Shown: positions 26,044-38,574, numbered from the stretch's first letter. The stretch is DNA of 64,000 bases from Pseudomonas hunanensis (GCF_013393325.1 NZ_QJRC01000088.1:62001-126000); one strand, 5' to 3'. Made by a program: numbers and translations. The notes: generated by a model from the sequence alone, not told the origin.

Positions 26044-27585
26044 ATGAGCAATTATACAGAAGCCGGCCGCCCACCCGACGTGGCGGCCGACGCGGGCAAC
26101 ACTCAACGCAGCAAAGGCCTGGCCAAAGGCCGTTTGGGCTTGTTGGCCAGCGTGGTGCTGGGCATTTCCACCATCGCCCCGGTCTACACCCTGACCGGCG
26201 CCCTTGGCCCGACCGTGCGTGAGGTCGGTGCCCACCTGCCTGCCGTGTTCATCGTCGGCTTCCTGCCGATGTTGCTAGTGGCCCTGGGCTACCGCGAACT
26301 GAACTCGGCAGAGCCGGACAGCGGCACTTCGTTTACCTGGTCGGCGCGAGCATTCGGCCCGATGATCGGCTGGATCGGCGGCTGGGGACTGGTGGTTGCC
26401 ACGACTATCGTGCTGTCGAACCTGGCGGGGGTGGCAGTCGACTTCTTCTACCTGTTCCTGGGCCAGATCACTGGCAAGCATGAGCTGGCGGCCTTGGCTG
26501 ACAACCTGCTGATCAACATCACCACCTGTTGCGTGTTCATCGCCCTGGCGGTGTGGATCTGCTGCCGCGGTATAGCCACCACCATGACCGTGCAATACGG
26601 CCTGGTGGCCTTGCAGTTGGTGGTGTTGATCGGCTTTGCCGTTGCCGCCTTCGGCGGTACCACGGCGCCGCCACCGCTGGAGTTCGACTTCGCCTGGTTC
26701 AACCCGTTCGGCGTCGAGTCGTTCTCGGCCTTTGCCGCCGGGCTGTCGTTGTCGATCTTCATCTTCTGGGGCTGGGACACCTGCCTGACCGTCAGTGAAG
26801 AATCGGTGGGCAGCGAAGAGGTGCCGGGCAAGGCCGCCACCTGGACCGTGATGCTGATTCTTGGCCTGTATCTGTTCACCGCCATCGCCACCCTGCAGTT
26901 CGCGGGTATCAGCGAAACGGGCCTGGGCCTGAACAACCCGCGTATCCAGGAGAACGTGTTCGCTCACCTGGCCGGCCCGGTCATGGGGCCGCTGGCGATC
27001 CTGATGTCCATCGCAGTGCTGGCCAGCACCGCGGCGTCGCTGCAGTCCACTTTCGTGGCACCGGCGCGCACCCTGTTGGCCATGGGTTACTACGGTGCGG
27101 TACCGCCGAAGTTCGCCAGCGTCTGCCCGCGTTCGCAAACCCCGCGCTACGCCACCATCTGCGCTGGCCTGGCGGCAGGGCTGTTCTACGTGACCATGCG
27201 TACCCTCAGCGAGAACGTGCTGGCGGATACCATCACCGCGCTGGGCATGATGATCTGCTTCTACTATTCGCTGACCGCGTTCGCCTGCGTCTGGTATTTC
27301 CGCGACAGCCTGTTCGACAGCCTGCGCCACTTCATCATGCGCGGCCTGTGCCCGCTGGTGGGTGGGGTGATCTTGTCGGTGATCTTCGCGCGTACCGCCA
27401 TCGACAGCGCCTCGCCGGACTTCGGCAGTGGCTCGCATGTGGGCGGGCTGGGGCTGGTGTTCGTGATTGCCGCGATCATCTCGGTGCTGGGCATCGGGCT
27501 GATGATGCTGTCGCGCATGCGCGCGCCGGCATACTTCCTGGGGGCTACCCTGCGTCAGCAGGCTACCCTGCCGCTGCAGGAATAA
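26044..27585 (+). CDS. APC-family amino acid/polyamine permease
   Basis: The protein has 513 residues with about twelve membrane helices. It has the APC-type start GLLASVVLGISTIAPVYTLTGALGP and a GWDTCLTVSEE segment in helix 6. By location 119 bases after puuD it probably imports putrescine or a related amine (PuuP-like role), or exports a product; the substrate is inferred from context only. The start ATGAGCAATTATAC has no strong ribosome site. Its stop codon is next to a repeat pair. Confidence 0.82.
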   Translation: MSNYTEAGRPPDVAADAGNTQRSKGLAKGRLGLLASVVLGISTIAPVYTLTGALGPTVREVGAHLPAVFIVGFLPMLLVALGYRELNSAEPDSGTSFTWSARAFGPMIGWIGGWGLVVATTIVLSNLAGVAVDFFYLFLGQITGKHELAALADNLLINITTCCVFIALAVWICCRGIATTMTVQYGLVALQLVVLIGFAVAAFGGTTAPPPLEFDFAWFNPFGVESFSAFAAGLSLSIFIFWGWDTCLTVSEESVGSEEVPGKAATWTVMLILGLYLFTAIATLQFAGISETGLGLNNPRIQENVFAHLAGPVMGPLAILMSIAVLASTAASLQSTFVAPARTLLAMGYYGAVPPKFASVCPRSQTPRYATICAGLAAGLFYVTMRTLSENVLADTITALGMMICFYYSLTAFACVWYFRDSLFDSLRHFIMRGLCPLVGGVILSVIFARTAIDSASPDFGSGSHVGGLGLVFVIAAIISVLGIGLMMLSRMRAPAYFLGATLRQQATLPLQE

Positions 27586-27588
27586 AGC

Positions 27589-27691
27589 GGGGGGCGCTTT
27601 GCGCCCCTGGCGCGACACAAGGCCGCTCTCACAAGGAACTCAATCTCCTGTGGGAGCGGCCTTGTGTCGCGAAAGGGCCTCGAAGAGGCCC
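27589..27691. repeat. Inverted pair of REP-like elements
   Basis: Left arm: GGGGGGCGCTTTGCGCCCC then CGCGACACAAGGCCGCTCT. Right arm: TGTGGGAGCGGCCTTGTGTC then GCGAAAGGGCCTCGAAGAGG. It separates the convergent permease and gmk genes. Confidence 0.85.
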
Positions 27692-27700
27692 CATCAATCT

Positions 27701-29198
<1,498 letters not shown>

Positions 29199-29360
29199 GG
29201 GGAGTACCTCGCGTAGATGAATGAACGGTGGCAGCCTCTTGGCTGCAAGGCGCAGGATTGTAGCGCAGTGGGGCCGTGGCGCCCAATCCACCTATGTTAC
29301 CGACGGGTGGCCGCGCAAGTAGGAAAAGGCGACGGGCTGTGCCGGGCGCGACAATAGGCA

Positions 29361-29389
29361 TGTCTTCCCCAGGCTGCGGGCTCTATAAT
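29361..29389 (+). promoter_or_regulatory. Candidate sigma-70 promoter of rph
   Basis: TATAAT at 29384-29389 with TGTCTT at 29361-29366, spacer 17. The -10 is perfect, the -35 weak. It is 38 bases before the rph start. Confidence 0.55.
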
Positions 29390-29426
29390 GCTCGGCAGAT
29401 TCAAAGTCCCAGTACAGGTATCCCAG

Positions 29427-30149
29427 ATGAAACGTCCAAGTGGTCGCGCCGCCGATCAGCTTCGCTCGATCCGCATCACCCGCAACTACACCAAGCACGC
29501 CGAAGGGTCGGTACTGGTTGAGTTCGGTGACACCAAGGTCATTTGCACGGTCAGCGTGGAAAACGGTGTACCGCGCTTCCTCAAAGGCCAGGGCCAAGGC
29601 TGGCTGACCGCCGAATATGGCATGCTGCCGCGCTCCACCGGCGAACGTAACCAGCGCGAAGCCAGCCGTGGCAAGCAGGGTGGCCGCACCCTGGAAATCC
29701 AGCGCCTGATCGGCCGTTCGCTGCGTGCGGCGCTCGACATGAGCAAGCTCGGTGACATCACCCTGTACGTTGACTGCGACGTGATCCAGGCCGATGGCGG
29801 TACCCGTACCGCGTCCATCACTGGCGCCATGGTCGCACTGTGCGATGCCCTGGCGGTGATCAAGAAGCGCGGTGGCCTCAAGGCCGGCAACCCGCTCAAG
29901 CACATGATCGCTGCCGTGTCGGTGGGCATGTACCAGGGCGAAGCCGTACTCGACCTGGACTACCCGGAAGACTCCGCTGCCGAAACCGACCTGAACGTGG
30001 TCATGACCAGTGCCGGCGGCTTCATCGAAGTGCAGGGTACTGCCGAAGGCGCACCGTTCCAGCCGGAAGACTTCAACGCCATGCTCGCCCTGGCGCAGAA
30101 GGGCATGAACGAGATCTTCGAACTGCAGCAGGCCGCACTGGCTGACTGA
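29427..30149 (+). CDS. rph: Ribonuclease PH
   Basis: The protein has 240 residues, RNase PH fold. Typical start [41 protein letters not shown]; the phosphate-binding site [10 protein letters not shown] is present. It trims tRNA 3' ends phosphorolytically. It is divergent from yicC. A bidirectional terminator lies just after the stop codon. Confidence 0.97.
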   Translation: MKRPSGRAADQLRSIRITRNYTKHAEGSVLVEFGDTKVICTVSVENGVPRFLKGQGQGWLTAEYGMLPRSTGERNQREASRGKQGGRTLEIQRLIGRSLRAALDMSKLGDITLYVDCDVIQADGGTRTASITGAMVALCDALAVIKKRGGLKAGNPLKHMIAAVSVGMYQGEAVLDLDYPEDSAAETDLNVVMTSAGGFIEVQGTAEGAPFQPEDFNAMLALAQKGMNEIFELQQAALAD

Positions 30150-30160
30150 CTGTTCCTGTA

Positions 30161-30200
30161 GATACGAAAAAGCCGACATCAATGTCGGCTTTTTCGTATC
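30161..30200. terminator. Bidirectional terminator between rph and crc
   Basis: A long perfect inverted repeat (GATACGAAAAAGCCGACAT / ATGTCGGCTTTTTCGTATC) whose central stem AGCCGACAT is flanked by an A-run on one side and a T-run on the other, so it serves both convergent genes. Confidence 0.92.
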
Positions 30201-30210
30201 TGAACAGCAC

Positions 30211-30990
30211 TCAGATGGTCAACGTCCAGTCATAGTCCACGATCAGCGGCGCATGCTGGGAGAAGCGCGGCTGACGCGGCAGGCGAGCATTGCGCACGAA
30301 GCGGCGCAGGCCCGGCGTGAGGATCTGGTAGTCGAACCGGTAGCCCAGGTTAAGCATCTCGGCCTGCTCGTTGTCTGGCCACCAGCTGTACTGGTCGCCT
30401 TCACGGCTGACTTCGCGCAGGGCATCGACGTAGCCCATCTCGCCAGTGATCGCATCCATCCAGGCGCGTTCCGGCGCCAGGAAACCCGGCGACTGCTGGC
30501 TGTCACGCCAGTTCTTGATGTCGAGCTTCTGCTGCGCCACGTAGAACGAGCCGCAGTAGATGTATTCGCGACGCTTGCGACGCTGCTTGTCCAGGTACTT
30601 GGCGAAGTCGTCCATCAACTTGAACTTCTGGTTCAAGTCTTCGTCGCCGTTCATGCCCGAAGGCAACAGCAGGCTGGCAATACTGACTTTGTCGAAATCT
30701 GCTTGCAGGTAACGCCCGTAGCGGTCGGCTGTCTCGAAGCCCAGGCCGGTGATGACTGCCTTGGGCTGCATGCGCGAATAAAGGGCCACACCACCTTGGG
30801 CGGGCACCTCCGCGTCGCAGGCATAAAGGAAATAGCCATCGAGCTGGAAAGCTGGGTCGTCGAGTTCAAAGGCCGAGGCGCGGGTATCCTGAAGGCAGAT
30901 GACGTCGGCATTCTGGGCTTGCAACCAGCTGAGCAATCCACGCTCGGCTGCAGCCTGAATGCCATTAACGTTCACACTGATGATCCGCAT
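30211..30990 (-). CDS. crc: Catabolite repression control protein Crc
   Basis: The protein has 259 residues with an exonuclease III/EEP fold (MRIISVNVNGIQAAAERGLLSWL). The nuclease active site is degraded: the usual G-D-x-N is CGSFYVA, QE-T is QDT, and S-D-H near the end is SQH. This fits Crc, which is not a nuclease but helps Hfq hold A-rich sites on mRNAs of catabolic genes, giving carbon catabolite repression in pseudomonads. It is divergent from pyrE, the conserved arrangement in Pseudomonas. Confidence 0.95.
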   Translation of the reverse strand: MRIISVNVNGIQAAAERGLLSWLQAQNADVICLQDTRASAFELDDPAFQLDGYFLYACDAEVPAQGGVALYSRMQPKAVITGLGFETADRYGRYLQADFDKVSIASLLLPSGMNGDEDLNQKFKLMDDFAKYLDKQRRKRREYIYCGSFYVAQQKLDIKNWRDSQQSPGFLAPERAWMDAITGEMGYVDALREVSREGDQYSWWPDNEQAEMLNLGYRFDYQILTPGLRRFVRNARLPRQPRFSQHAPLIVDYDWTLTI

Positions 30991-31070
30991 AAATGGCCCC
31001 AAAAATCTCGTGCGTGTATGATACCCGAGCTCAACCCATTTAGCTAAATCCGTGGTATCCGGGACTATCC

Positions 31071-31712
31071 ATGCAGCCGTATCAGCGCGACTTTATCCGT
31101 TTTGCCATCGATCGCGGGGTACTGCGTTTCGGTGAATTCACCCTGAAATCGGGGCGTACCAGCCCGTATTTCTTCAATGCCGGCCTGTTCAACACCGGTT
31201 CCGCATTGGCGGAGCTGGGGCGTTGCTATGCCGCCGCCATCGTCGACAGCAAGATCCCGTTCGACGTGCTGTTCGGCCCGGCCTACAAGGGTATCCCTTT
31301 GGCGGCGACCACCGCCGTGGCCCTTGCCGACCAGCATCAGCTCGACGTGCCTTGGTGCTTCAACCGCAAGGAAGCCAAGGACCATGGCGAAGGCGGCAGC
31401 CTGGTCGGCGCGCCGCTGGCCGGTGACGTGCTGATCATCGACGACGTGATCACTGCCGGTACCGCTATCCGTGAGGTCATGCAGATCATCAACGCCCAGC
31501 AGGCCAAGGCCGCTGGCGTGCTGATCGCGCTGAACCGCGAAGAGCGTGGCAATGGCGAACTGTCGGCGATCCAGGAAGTGGAGCGTGACTTCGGTATCCC
31601 GGTGGTCAGCATCGTTTCGCTGACCCAGGTGCTGGAATTCCTGGCGGACGATCCGCAGCTCAAGCAGCATCTGCCGGCTGTAGAGGCGTACCGGGCGCAG
31701 TACGGGATCTGA
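31071..31712 (+). CDS. pyrE: Orotate phosphoribosyltransferase
   Basis: The protein has 213 residues, type I PRTase. The PRPP-binding motif [17 protein letters not shown] and the loop segment around [10 protein letters not shown] are visible. It makes OMP from orotate and PRPP in pyrimidine synthesis. It is divergent from crc, 80 bases apart. Confidence 0.97.
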   Translation: MQPYQRDFIRFAIDRGVLRFGEFTLKSGRTSPYFFNAGLFNTGSALAELGRCYAAAIVDSKIPFDVLFGPAYKGIPLAATTAVALADQHQLDVPWCFNRKEAKDHGEGGSLVGAPLAGDVLIIDDVITAGTAIREVMQIINAQQAKAAGVLIALNREERGNGELSAIQEVERDFGIPVVSIVSLTQVLEFLADDPQLKQHLPAVEAYRAQYGI

Positions 31713-31733
31713 TCCCGGCCTGGTAACGAAAAA

Positions 31734-31765
31734 GGCGACCTTCGCAAGAGGGTCGCCTTTTTTGT
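31734..31765. terminator. Bidirectional terminator between pyrE and argB
   Basis: The hairpin AGGCGACC-ttcgcaaga-GGTCGCCT is flanked by AAAAA on the left and TTTTTT on the right, between convergent pyrE and argB. Confidence 0.9.
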
Positions 31766-31791
31766 ATCACCTGTACCGGCTAATCGATCAC

Positions 31792-32727
<936 letters not shown>

Positions 32728-34128
32728 TCAGAACGGCAGTTGCAGCTCAGGCTCAACCCGCAGCAACTGGGTACGGAATACATCCTTGATACGTTGCAAT
32801 TCGGCGTCGCTGTCGGCCTCGAAGCGCAGCACCAGCACCGGGGTGGTGTTGGAGGCGCGAACCAGGCCCCAGCCGTGGGCGTAGTCCACCCGCACACCGT
32901 CGATGGTGGTCAGGCTGGCTTCGCCCCAGTCGGCGTCGCGTTGCAGTGCATCAATGATGCTGAATTTACCCTCGTCGGTCACATCAATATTGATTTCCGG
33001 CGTGGAAATATCGTTCGGGAAGGCGGCAAACAGGTTTTCGGCGCTCTGCCCGGCCTTGCTGAGGATCTCCAGCAGGCGTGCGGCGCTGTAGATGCCGTCG
33101 TCGAAACCGTACCAGCGTTCCTTGATGAAGATGTGACCACTCATCTCGCCGGCCAGCAGCGAACCGGTCTGTTTCATCTTCTTCTTGATCAACGAATGGC
33201 CGGTCTTCCACATCAGCGCGCGGCCGCCATGCTGCTCGATCAACGGGGTCAGGCGACGGGTGCATTTGACGTCGAAGATGATCTCGGCGCCGGGGTTGCG
33301 TGCCAGCACATCCTGGGCAAACAGCATCAGCAAGCGGTCGGGGTAGACGATGCTGCCGGTGTTGGTCACCACGCCGACGCGGTCGCCGTCACCGTCGAAG
33401 GCCAGGCCGATGTCAGCGCCGGTTTCCTTGACCTTGGCGATCAGGTCTTCGAGGTTTTCCGGCTTGCCCGGGTCTGGGTGGTGGTTGGGGAAGTTGCCGT
33501 CGACCTCACAGAACAGCGGTATCACTTCGCAGCCCAGGGCTTCGATCAGCTGCGGTGCGATCACGCCGGCGGCGCCGTTGCCGCAGTCCACTACCACCTT
33601 GAGCTTTTTTGCCAGCTTTACGTCGCCGACGATCTGCTGGAAGTAGCGGTCAAGGATTTCGACCTTTTCCACGCGGCCTTGGGCCAGGGTCAGGTCGTTG
33701 GTTTTCAGGCGGGTCAGCAGGGCCTGGATCTGCTCGTTGGCCAGGGTGTCGCCGGCAATGACGATCTTGAAACCGTTGTAGTCCGACGGGTTGTGGCTGC
33801 CGGTCAGCATCACACCGGATTTGCCTGCCAGCACATTGGCCGCGTAGTACAGCGCCGGGGTGGGTACCAGGCCAACGTCGCTGACCTGGCAACCGGCATC
33901 GACCAGGCCTTTGATCAGCTGTTCGACCAGCATCGGGCCCGACAGGCGGCCATCGCGCCCTACCGAAACCTGCGGTTCGCCCTGGGCCAGGCTCTGTGCA
34001 CCGATGGCGCGGCCGATCCAGTAGGCGGTATCGGCATGAAGGGTTTTGCCGACCACGCCGCGAATGTCATACGCGCGGAAAATGCTGTCTGGTAGTGCGG
34101 CGGGGACCAGGTGGGCCATGTCGTTCAT
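32728..34128 (-). CDS. algC: Phosphomannomutase/phosphoglucomutase AlgC
   Basis: The protein has 466 residues. The phosphoserine loop is MLTGSHNPSDYNGFK, the metal-binding loop DGDGDRVG, and the sugar-specificity and phosphate-binding loops (GEMSGHIF, RASNTTPVLVLRFEA) are present. It converts mannose-6-phosphate or glucose-6-phosphate to the 1-phosphates for alginate, LPS and rhamnolipid precursors. ATG at 34128 (MNDMAHLVPAALPDS); MAHLVP 9 bases later is an alternative. Confidence 0.96.
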   Translation of the reverse strand: MNDMAHLVPAALPDSIFRAYDIRGVVGKTLHADTAYWIGRAIGAQSLAQGEPQVSVGRDGRLSGPMLVEQLIKGLVDAGCQVSDVGLVPTPALYYAANVLAGKSGVMLTGSHNPSDYNGFKIVIAGDTLANEQIQALLTRLKTNDLTLAQGRVEKVEILDRYFQQIVGDVKLAKKLKVVVDCGNGAAGVIAPQLIEALGCEVIPLFCEVDGNFPNHHPDPGKPENLEDLIAKVKETGADIGLAFDGDGDRVGVVTNTGSIVYPDRLLMLFAQDVLARNPGAEIIFDVKCTRRLTPLIEQHGGRALMWKTGHSLIKKKMKQTGSLLAGEMSGHIFIKERWYGFDDGIYSAARLLEILSKAGQSAENLFAAFPNDISTPEINIDVTDEGKFSIIDALQRDADWGEASLTTIDGVRVDYAHGWGLVRASNTTPVLVLRFEADSDAELQRIKDVFRTQLLRVEPELQLPF

Positions 34129-34239
34129 CTCTGGAAGCTCCAATAATCAAAGGCTTTCTGGGCAGGCGCAAACTAAACGCTTGGACGGTGCTTTCGCCAG
34201 AGAGTTCGCCATCCTTGGCCTGAACGGTCATTTGCCGGC

Positions 34240-34695
34240 TCAGTGGCTGCCGGAATGACCAAAGCCGCCAGCGCCACGCTGGCTTTCATCGAATGCTTCG
34301 ACGATGTCGAAATGGGCCTGCACCACCGGTACCAGCACCAGCTGGGCGATACGTTCGCCAACTGCGATGGTGAACGGCGTGTTGCCGCGGTTCCAGCACG
34401 AAACCATCAGCTCGCCCTGGTAGTCCGAGTCGATCAGGCCGACCAGGTTGCCCAGCACGATGCCGTGCTTATGGCCCAGGCCCGAGCGCGGCAGGATGAC
34501 TGCCGCCAGGCCTGGGTCGCCGATGTAGATCGACAGGCCGGTCGGAATCAGCAGGGTCTGGCCTGGCTCGAGGACGGTGTCTTCCTTGAGCAGGGCGCGC
34601 AGGTCCAGGCCGGCGGAGCCGGGGGTTGCGTAAGTCGGCAGCGGGAATTCGCTGCCCAGGCGTGGGTCGAGGATCTTGGCTTGAAGAGCGTGCAT
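34240..34695 (-). CDS. dut: Deoxyuridine 5'-triphosphate nucleotidohydrolase
   Basis: The protein has 151 residues with all five dUTPase motifs, e.g. [11 protein letters not shown] (motif I), [11 protein letters not shown] (II), [11 protein letters not shown] (III), [10 protein letters not shown] (IV) and [10 protein letters not shown] (V). It hydrolyses dUTP to dUMP, keeping uracil out of DNA. It is 5 bases downstream of coaBC on the same strand. Confidence 0.97.
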   Translation of the reverse strand: MHALQAKILDPRLGSEFPLPTYATPGSAGLDLRALLKEDTVLEPGQTLLIPTGLSIYIGDPGLAAVILPRSGLGHKHGIVLGNLVGLIDSDYQGELMVSCWNRGNTPFTIAVGERIAQLVLVPVVQAHFDIVEAFDESQRGAGGFGHSGSH

Positions 34696-34700
34696 GTAAC

Positions 34701-35912
34701 TTATTGAACCTGGTTGAGCCGTTCGGCGATGAAGGCGACCAGTTGCCGGGCGATCTTGCCCTTGCTGGTCTGCGCGAAGAGAGTCTGGTGCTGCTGGCGG
34801 TCGATCACGGTCAAGGCGTTTTCTTCGCTGTTGAAGCCGATGCTGGGGTTGGCCACATCATTGGCTACGATCAGGTCGAGGTTCTTGTCCTTGAGCTTGC
34901 GCGTGGCGTAATCGAGCAAGTGCTCGGTTTCGGCGGCGAAGCCGACGCTGAACGGGCGGTCGGCGCGGCCAGCAAGGGTGGCAAGGATATCGGGATTGCG
35001 CACCATCTGCAGCAGCATGCCGTCGCCGGTCGTAGGATCTTTCTTGAGTTTCTGTGTGGCAACCACTTCAGGACGGTAGTCCGCAACCGCCGCCGAGGCG
35101 ATGAACAGGTCGCACGGCATGGCCGCTTCACAGGCCGCGAGCATGTCCCGCGCGCTGACCACGTCGATGCGGCTGACCCGGTCGGGGGTTGGCAGGTGCA
35201 CAGGGCCGGTGACGAGGGTCACCCGAGCCCCGGCTTCGGCAGCCGCTTCGGCCAGGGCGAAGCCCATCTTGCCGGAGCTATGATTGGTGATGTAGCGCAC
35301 CGGGTCGATGTTTTCCTGGGTCGGGCCGGCGGTGATCAGCACGTGCTTGCCCGTCAGTGCCTGGCGCTTGAAGCTTTCTGCGGCGCACCAGGCAAGGTCG
35401 GTGGCTTCGAGCATGCGGCCAAGCCCCACGTCACCACAGGCCTGGCTGCCGGAGGCAGGGCCGAACACCTGGATGCCACGGCTCTTGAGCAGCTCAAGGT
35501 TGGCTTGTGTAGCCGGGTCGCGCCACATGGCCTGGTTCATGGCCGGGGCGACGGCGACGGTGGCGTCGGTGGCCAGTACCAGGGTGGTCAGCAGGTCGTC
35601 GGCCATGCCTTGGGCCATGCGTGCCATGAGGTCGGCCGTGGCCGGGGCGATCAGCACCAGGTCGGCCCACTTGGCCAGTTCGATATGGCCCATGGCCGCT
35701 TCGGCGGCCGGGTCCAGCAGGTCCATGTGCACCGGGTGGCCCGACAGCGCCTGCAGGGTCAGCGGGGTGATGAACTCGGCCCCACCACGGGTCATGACGA
35801 CGCGCACTTGCGCGCCGTGCTCCAGGAGACGGCGAATCAGCTCGGCGCTTTTGTAGGCGGCAATGCCGCCACCCACGCCGAGAACGATGCGCTTGCGATA
35901 CAGCCGCTGCAT
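34701..35912 (-). CDS. coaBC: Bifunctional phosphopantothenoylcysteine decarboxylase/synthase CoaBC
   Basis: The protein has 403 residues. The N-terminal CoaC half has the flavoprotein start [19 protein letters not shown], active-site His in [21 protein letters not shown] and PAMNQAMW; the CoaB half begins [28 protein letters not shown] and has AAVADYRP. It carries out two consecutive steps of coenzyme A synthesis. Start at 35912 ([12 protein letters not shown]); the frame extends 90 bases further into the radC side without support. It is divergent from radC and 5 bases before dut. Confidence 0.96.
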   Translation of the reverse strand: MQRLYRKRIVLGVGGGIAAYKSAELIRRLLEHGAQVRVVMTRGGAEFITPLTLQALSGHPVHMDLLDPAAEAAMGHIELAKWADLVLIAPATADLMARMAQGMADDLLTTLVLATDATVAVAPAMNQAMWRDPATQANLELLKSRGIQVFGPASGSQACGDVGLGRMLEATDLAWCAAESFKRQALTGKHVLITAGPTQENIDPVRYITNHSSGKMGFALAEAAAEAGARVTLVTGPVHLPTPDRVSRIDVVSARDMLAACEAAMPCDLFIASAAVADYRPEVVATQKLKKDPTTGDGMLLQMVRNPDILATLAGRADRPFSVGFAAETEHLLDYATRKLKDKNLDLIVANDVANPSIGFNSEENALTVIDRQQHQTLFAQTSKGKIARQLVAFIAERLNQVQ

Positions 35913-36040
35913 AGGCTTGCCTTTTTCCAGTGAGAGCGGGCGGCGACGTTTGAAATTGCCTGCGGCAGTACGTCGCATGTACGAGGCGAAATAGATTAAC
36001 ACAGGGTCGAAATGGGCCGCAGCAAGGGCAGGGGGCGGGG

Positions 36041-36721
36041 ATGAATATCAGGGAGTGGCCGGCGGAAGAACGGCCTAGGGAGAAGTTGTTGCAGCGAGGG
36101 GCGGTGGTGTTGATGGACGCCGAATTGCTTGCCGTGTTGCTGGGCTCTGGCGTTGCCGGGCGCAATGTGTTGGACCTTGCGAGGGGGCTGTTGGTGCGTT
36201 TCGGCGGGCTCAGGCAGTTTCTTGAAGCTGAGCGCGAAGCGGTGTTACGTGAGCCAGGCATTGGGATGGTGAAGTACGCACAGTTGCAGGCGCTGTTGGA
36301 GATTGGTCGGCGATATCTGGACGAGAACATCAAGCGCGCAGCGGCTCTTGACGGCCCGGCGGCGGTGCGGCGGTACCTCAAGGCCATGTTGCGCCATGAG
36401 GTCAGTGAAGTTTTCGGTTGCCTGTTTCTCGACAGCAAGCACAGGCCGTTGGCTTTCGAAATCCTGTTCAGGGGCACGATAGACCGGGCAAGTGTCTACC
36501 CTCGGGAGGTGGTGCGGCGGGCGTTGCTGCATAACGCAGCGGCTTTGATCCTGTGCCACAACCACCCTTCGGGTAGCAGTGAGCCGAGCCAGGACGATGT
36601 GCATTTGACCCTGTCGCTGAAGAGGGGGCTGGCATTGATCGATGTGCGGGTGCTGGACCACATTATCATCGGCGACGGGGAGCCGTTGTCGATGGTCGAG
36701 CATGGGTGGATTGTGGCTTAG
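36041..36721 (+). CDS. radC: RadC/JAB1-MPN family protein
   Basis: The protein has 226 residues. N-terminal helix-hairpin-helix segment ([20 protein letters not shown]) followed by the JAMM metal site: E in the [15 protein letters not shown] region and [14 protein letters not shown]. Despite the historical name, the family function in DNA repair is not established; it is a JAB-type metal protein. It is divergent from coaBC, and convergent with the binding-protein gene. Confidence 0.93.
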   Translation: MNIREWPAEERPREKLLQRGAVVLMDAELLAVLLGSGVAGRNVLDLARGLLVRFGGLRQFLEAEREAVLREPGIGMVKYAQLQALLEIGRRYLDENIKRAAALDGPAAVRRYLKAMLRHEVSEVFGCLFLDSKHRPLAFEILFRGTIDRASVYPREVVRRALLHNAAALILCHNHPSGSSEPSQDDVHLTLSLKRGLALIDVRVLDHIIIGDGEPLSMVEHGWIVA

Positions 36722-36741
36722 GCCTTTGTGCTGCCTGTTAG

Positions 36742-36773
36742 GGCCTCTTCGCGGGCGAGCCCGCGAAGAGGCC
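36742..36773. repeat. Single long-stem REP-like hairpin
   Basis: A perfect 14-bp stem (GGCCTCTTCGCGGG/CCCGCGAAGAGGCC) with loop CGAG between convergent radC and the ABC substrate-binding gene. This is the GCGGG-CGAG-CCCGC type REP of P. putida, and can act as a transcript end. Confidence 0.8.
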
Positions 36774-36782
36774 GGTGCAGGT

Positions 36783-38390
36783 TTACTTGGTCACCGACAC
36801 CTTGCTGAAATCCAGTCGCCCGAACGGGCTCACCTGATACCCCTCGACCTCCTGGCGCAGCAAGGTCGCCGCCGTCGGGTGCGCAAGTGGCACCCACAGC
36901 GCCTGCTGCTGAATCAGCGTCTGCGCCTGCTGGTAAAGCCGGCTGCGCACACTTTGGTCGTTGGTGGTGCGCCCGGCGCTGATCAGCTGGTCCAGGCGGT
37001 TGTCGCAGAAGCGGGCAAAGTTGGTGCCCGACTCGACCGCCGCGCAGGAAAACTGCGGGCTGAGGAAGTTGTCCGGGTCACCGTTGTCGCCTGCCCAGCC
37101 CATGAACAGCAAGTCATGCTCGCCGGCCTTGGCGCGGCGGATCAGCTCGCCCCATTCGATCACGCGAATCTCGGCCTTGATGCCGATCTTGGTCAGGTCG
37201 GCTTGCAGCATCTGGGCGCCAAGGCTGGGGTTGGGGTTGAGCAGGCTGCCCGACGGGCGGGTCCAGATGGTGGTGCTGAAGCCTTCGGCCAAGCCGGCTT
37301 TGGCCAGCAGCGCCTTGGCTTTCTTCAGGTCCAGCGGGTAGCCGGGCAGGTCCTTGGCGTAGCTCCAGGTATTGGGCGGGTAGGGGCCGTTGGCGGCCAC
37401 TGCGGAGTCTTCGAACACGGCCTTGAGGTAAGCCTGCTTGTCGAAGGCCAGGTTGATGGCCTGGCGCACTTCCGGCTTGTCCAGCGGCGGGTGCTGGCTG
37501 TTGATGGCGACGAAGGCGGTCATGAACGCCGGCGTCGTGGCTACCTTGAGGTTGCTGTCCTTGCCTGCTTCGGCAATGTCCAGCGGCTTGGGCGACAAGG
37601 CAACCTGGCACTCGCCCCGCTTGAGCTTCTGCAGGCGCACATTGGCATCGGTGGTAATGGCGAAGATCAGCGGGTCGACCGCCGGCTTGCCGGCGAAGTA
37701 GTCCGGGTTGGCGCGGTAGCGCACCACGGCGTCCTTCTGGAAGCGCTGGAATACGAACGGCCCGGTGCCGATCGGCTGGCTGTTGAGCTTCTCGGGCGTG
37801 CCGGCCTTGAGCAGCTTGTCGGCATACTCGGCGGAGTAGATCGAGGCGAAGCCCATGCTCAGGGTGGCCAGGAAGGTAGCGTCCGGGTGGCTGAGGGTGA
37901 AGCGCACGGCGTTCGGTGCAGGTGCCTCGATCGCCTTGATCAGGCTGCCCAACTGCAGCGACTGAGCATGCGGGTAGCCGCCCGGTGCCGTCTTGTGCCA
38001 CGCGTGTGCCGGGTAGAGCATGCGCTGGAAGCTGAACAACACATCGTCGGCGTTCAGCTCGCGGCTTGGCTTGAAGTAGGCGGTGCTGTGGAACTTCACG
38101 CCGTCGCGCAGGGTGAAGTCATATACCAGGCCGTCGGCCGATACTGTCCAACTGGCCGCCAGGCTTGGCACCACCTTGCCTTGCGCCGCGTCGAACTCCA
38201 CCAGGCGGTTCATCAGCACGTCAGCCGTGGCGTTGGTCGTGGTCAGCGAGTTGTACTGCACCACGTCGAAGCCTTCGGGGCTGGCTTCGCTGCAAACGCT
38301 CAGCGGCGCGGCCTGAGCTGCGCCGGCAGCGAACAGAGCGCCGGCGGCGAACAGAGAGTTGAACAATAAGGAAAGGGCGGCAGCACGCAT
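36783..38390 (-). CDS. ABC transporter substrate-binding protein (SBP_bac_5, peptide type)
   Basis: The protein has 535 residues with a cleaved signal peptide (LLFNSLFAAGALFAAGAAQA). The body is a type C (family 5) binding protein as in DppA/OppA/SapA: PLSVCSEASPEGFDVVQYNS at the start and LTHPDATFLATL-like segments inside. Candidate ligand: di-/tripeptides or heme. No permease or ATPase gene is adjacent, so it must work with components encoded elsewhere. Convergent with radC; upstream of it is the rpmB promoter region. Confidence 0.88.
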   Translation of the reverse strand: MRAAALSLLFNSLFAAGALFAAGAAQAAPLSVCSEASPEGFDVVQYNSLTTTNATADVLMNRLVEFDAAQGKVVPSLAASWTVSADGLVYDFTLRDGVKFHSTAYFKPSRELNADDVLFSFQRMLYPAHAWHKTAPGGYPHAQSLQLGSLIKAIEAPAPNAVRFTLSHPDATFLATLSMGFASIYSAEYADKLLKAGTPEKLNSQPIGTGPFVFQRFQKDAVVRYRANPDYFAGKPAVDPLIFAITTDANVRLQKLKRGECQVALSPKPLDIAEAGKDSNLKVATTPAFMTAFVAINSQHPPLDKPEVRQAINLAFDKQAYLKAVFEDSAVAANGPYPPNTWSYAKDLPGYPLDLKKAKALLAKAGLAEGFSTTIWTRPSGSLLNPNPSLGAQMLQADLTKIGIKAEIRVIEWGELIRRAKAGEHDLLFMGWAGDNGDPDNFLSPQFSCAAVESGTNFARFCDNRLDQLISAGRTTNDQSVRSRLYQQAQTLIQQQALWVPLAHPTAATLLRQEVEGYQVSPFGRLDFSKVSVTK

Positions 38391-38574
38391 GGTGGCTCCT
38401 TGGCTGTCGGTGGCCCATCTGCCAGTGCAGTCTGGAAAAGGCTTACCCTAGTGCGCCTGCCGGCAAATGACCACACCCTTTTTTACAAATCTGGCGACGA
38501 GTGGTCGACGGCTGGCGGGGCCTGCCGCTATGCTGGCCCGGCGCGTTCTGGCGTGCGGCAATGTGCATCTCCTG

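Noticed and set aside
36725..36782. Small RNA gene between radC and the binding-protein gene
   Set aside because: The only structure is a REP-like hairpin; no promoter is seen.
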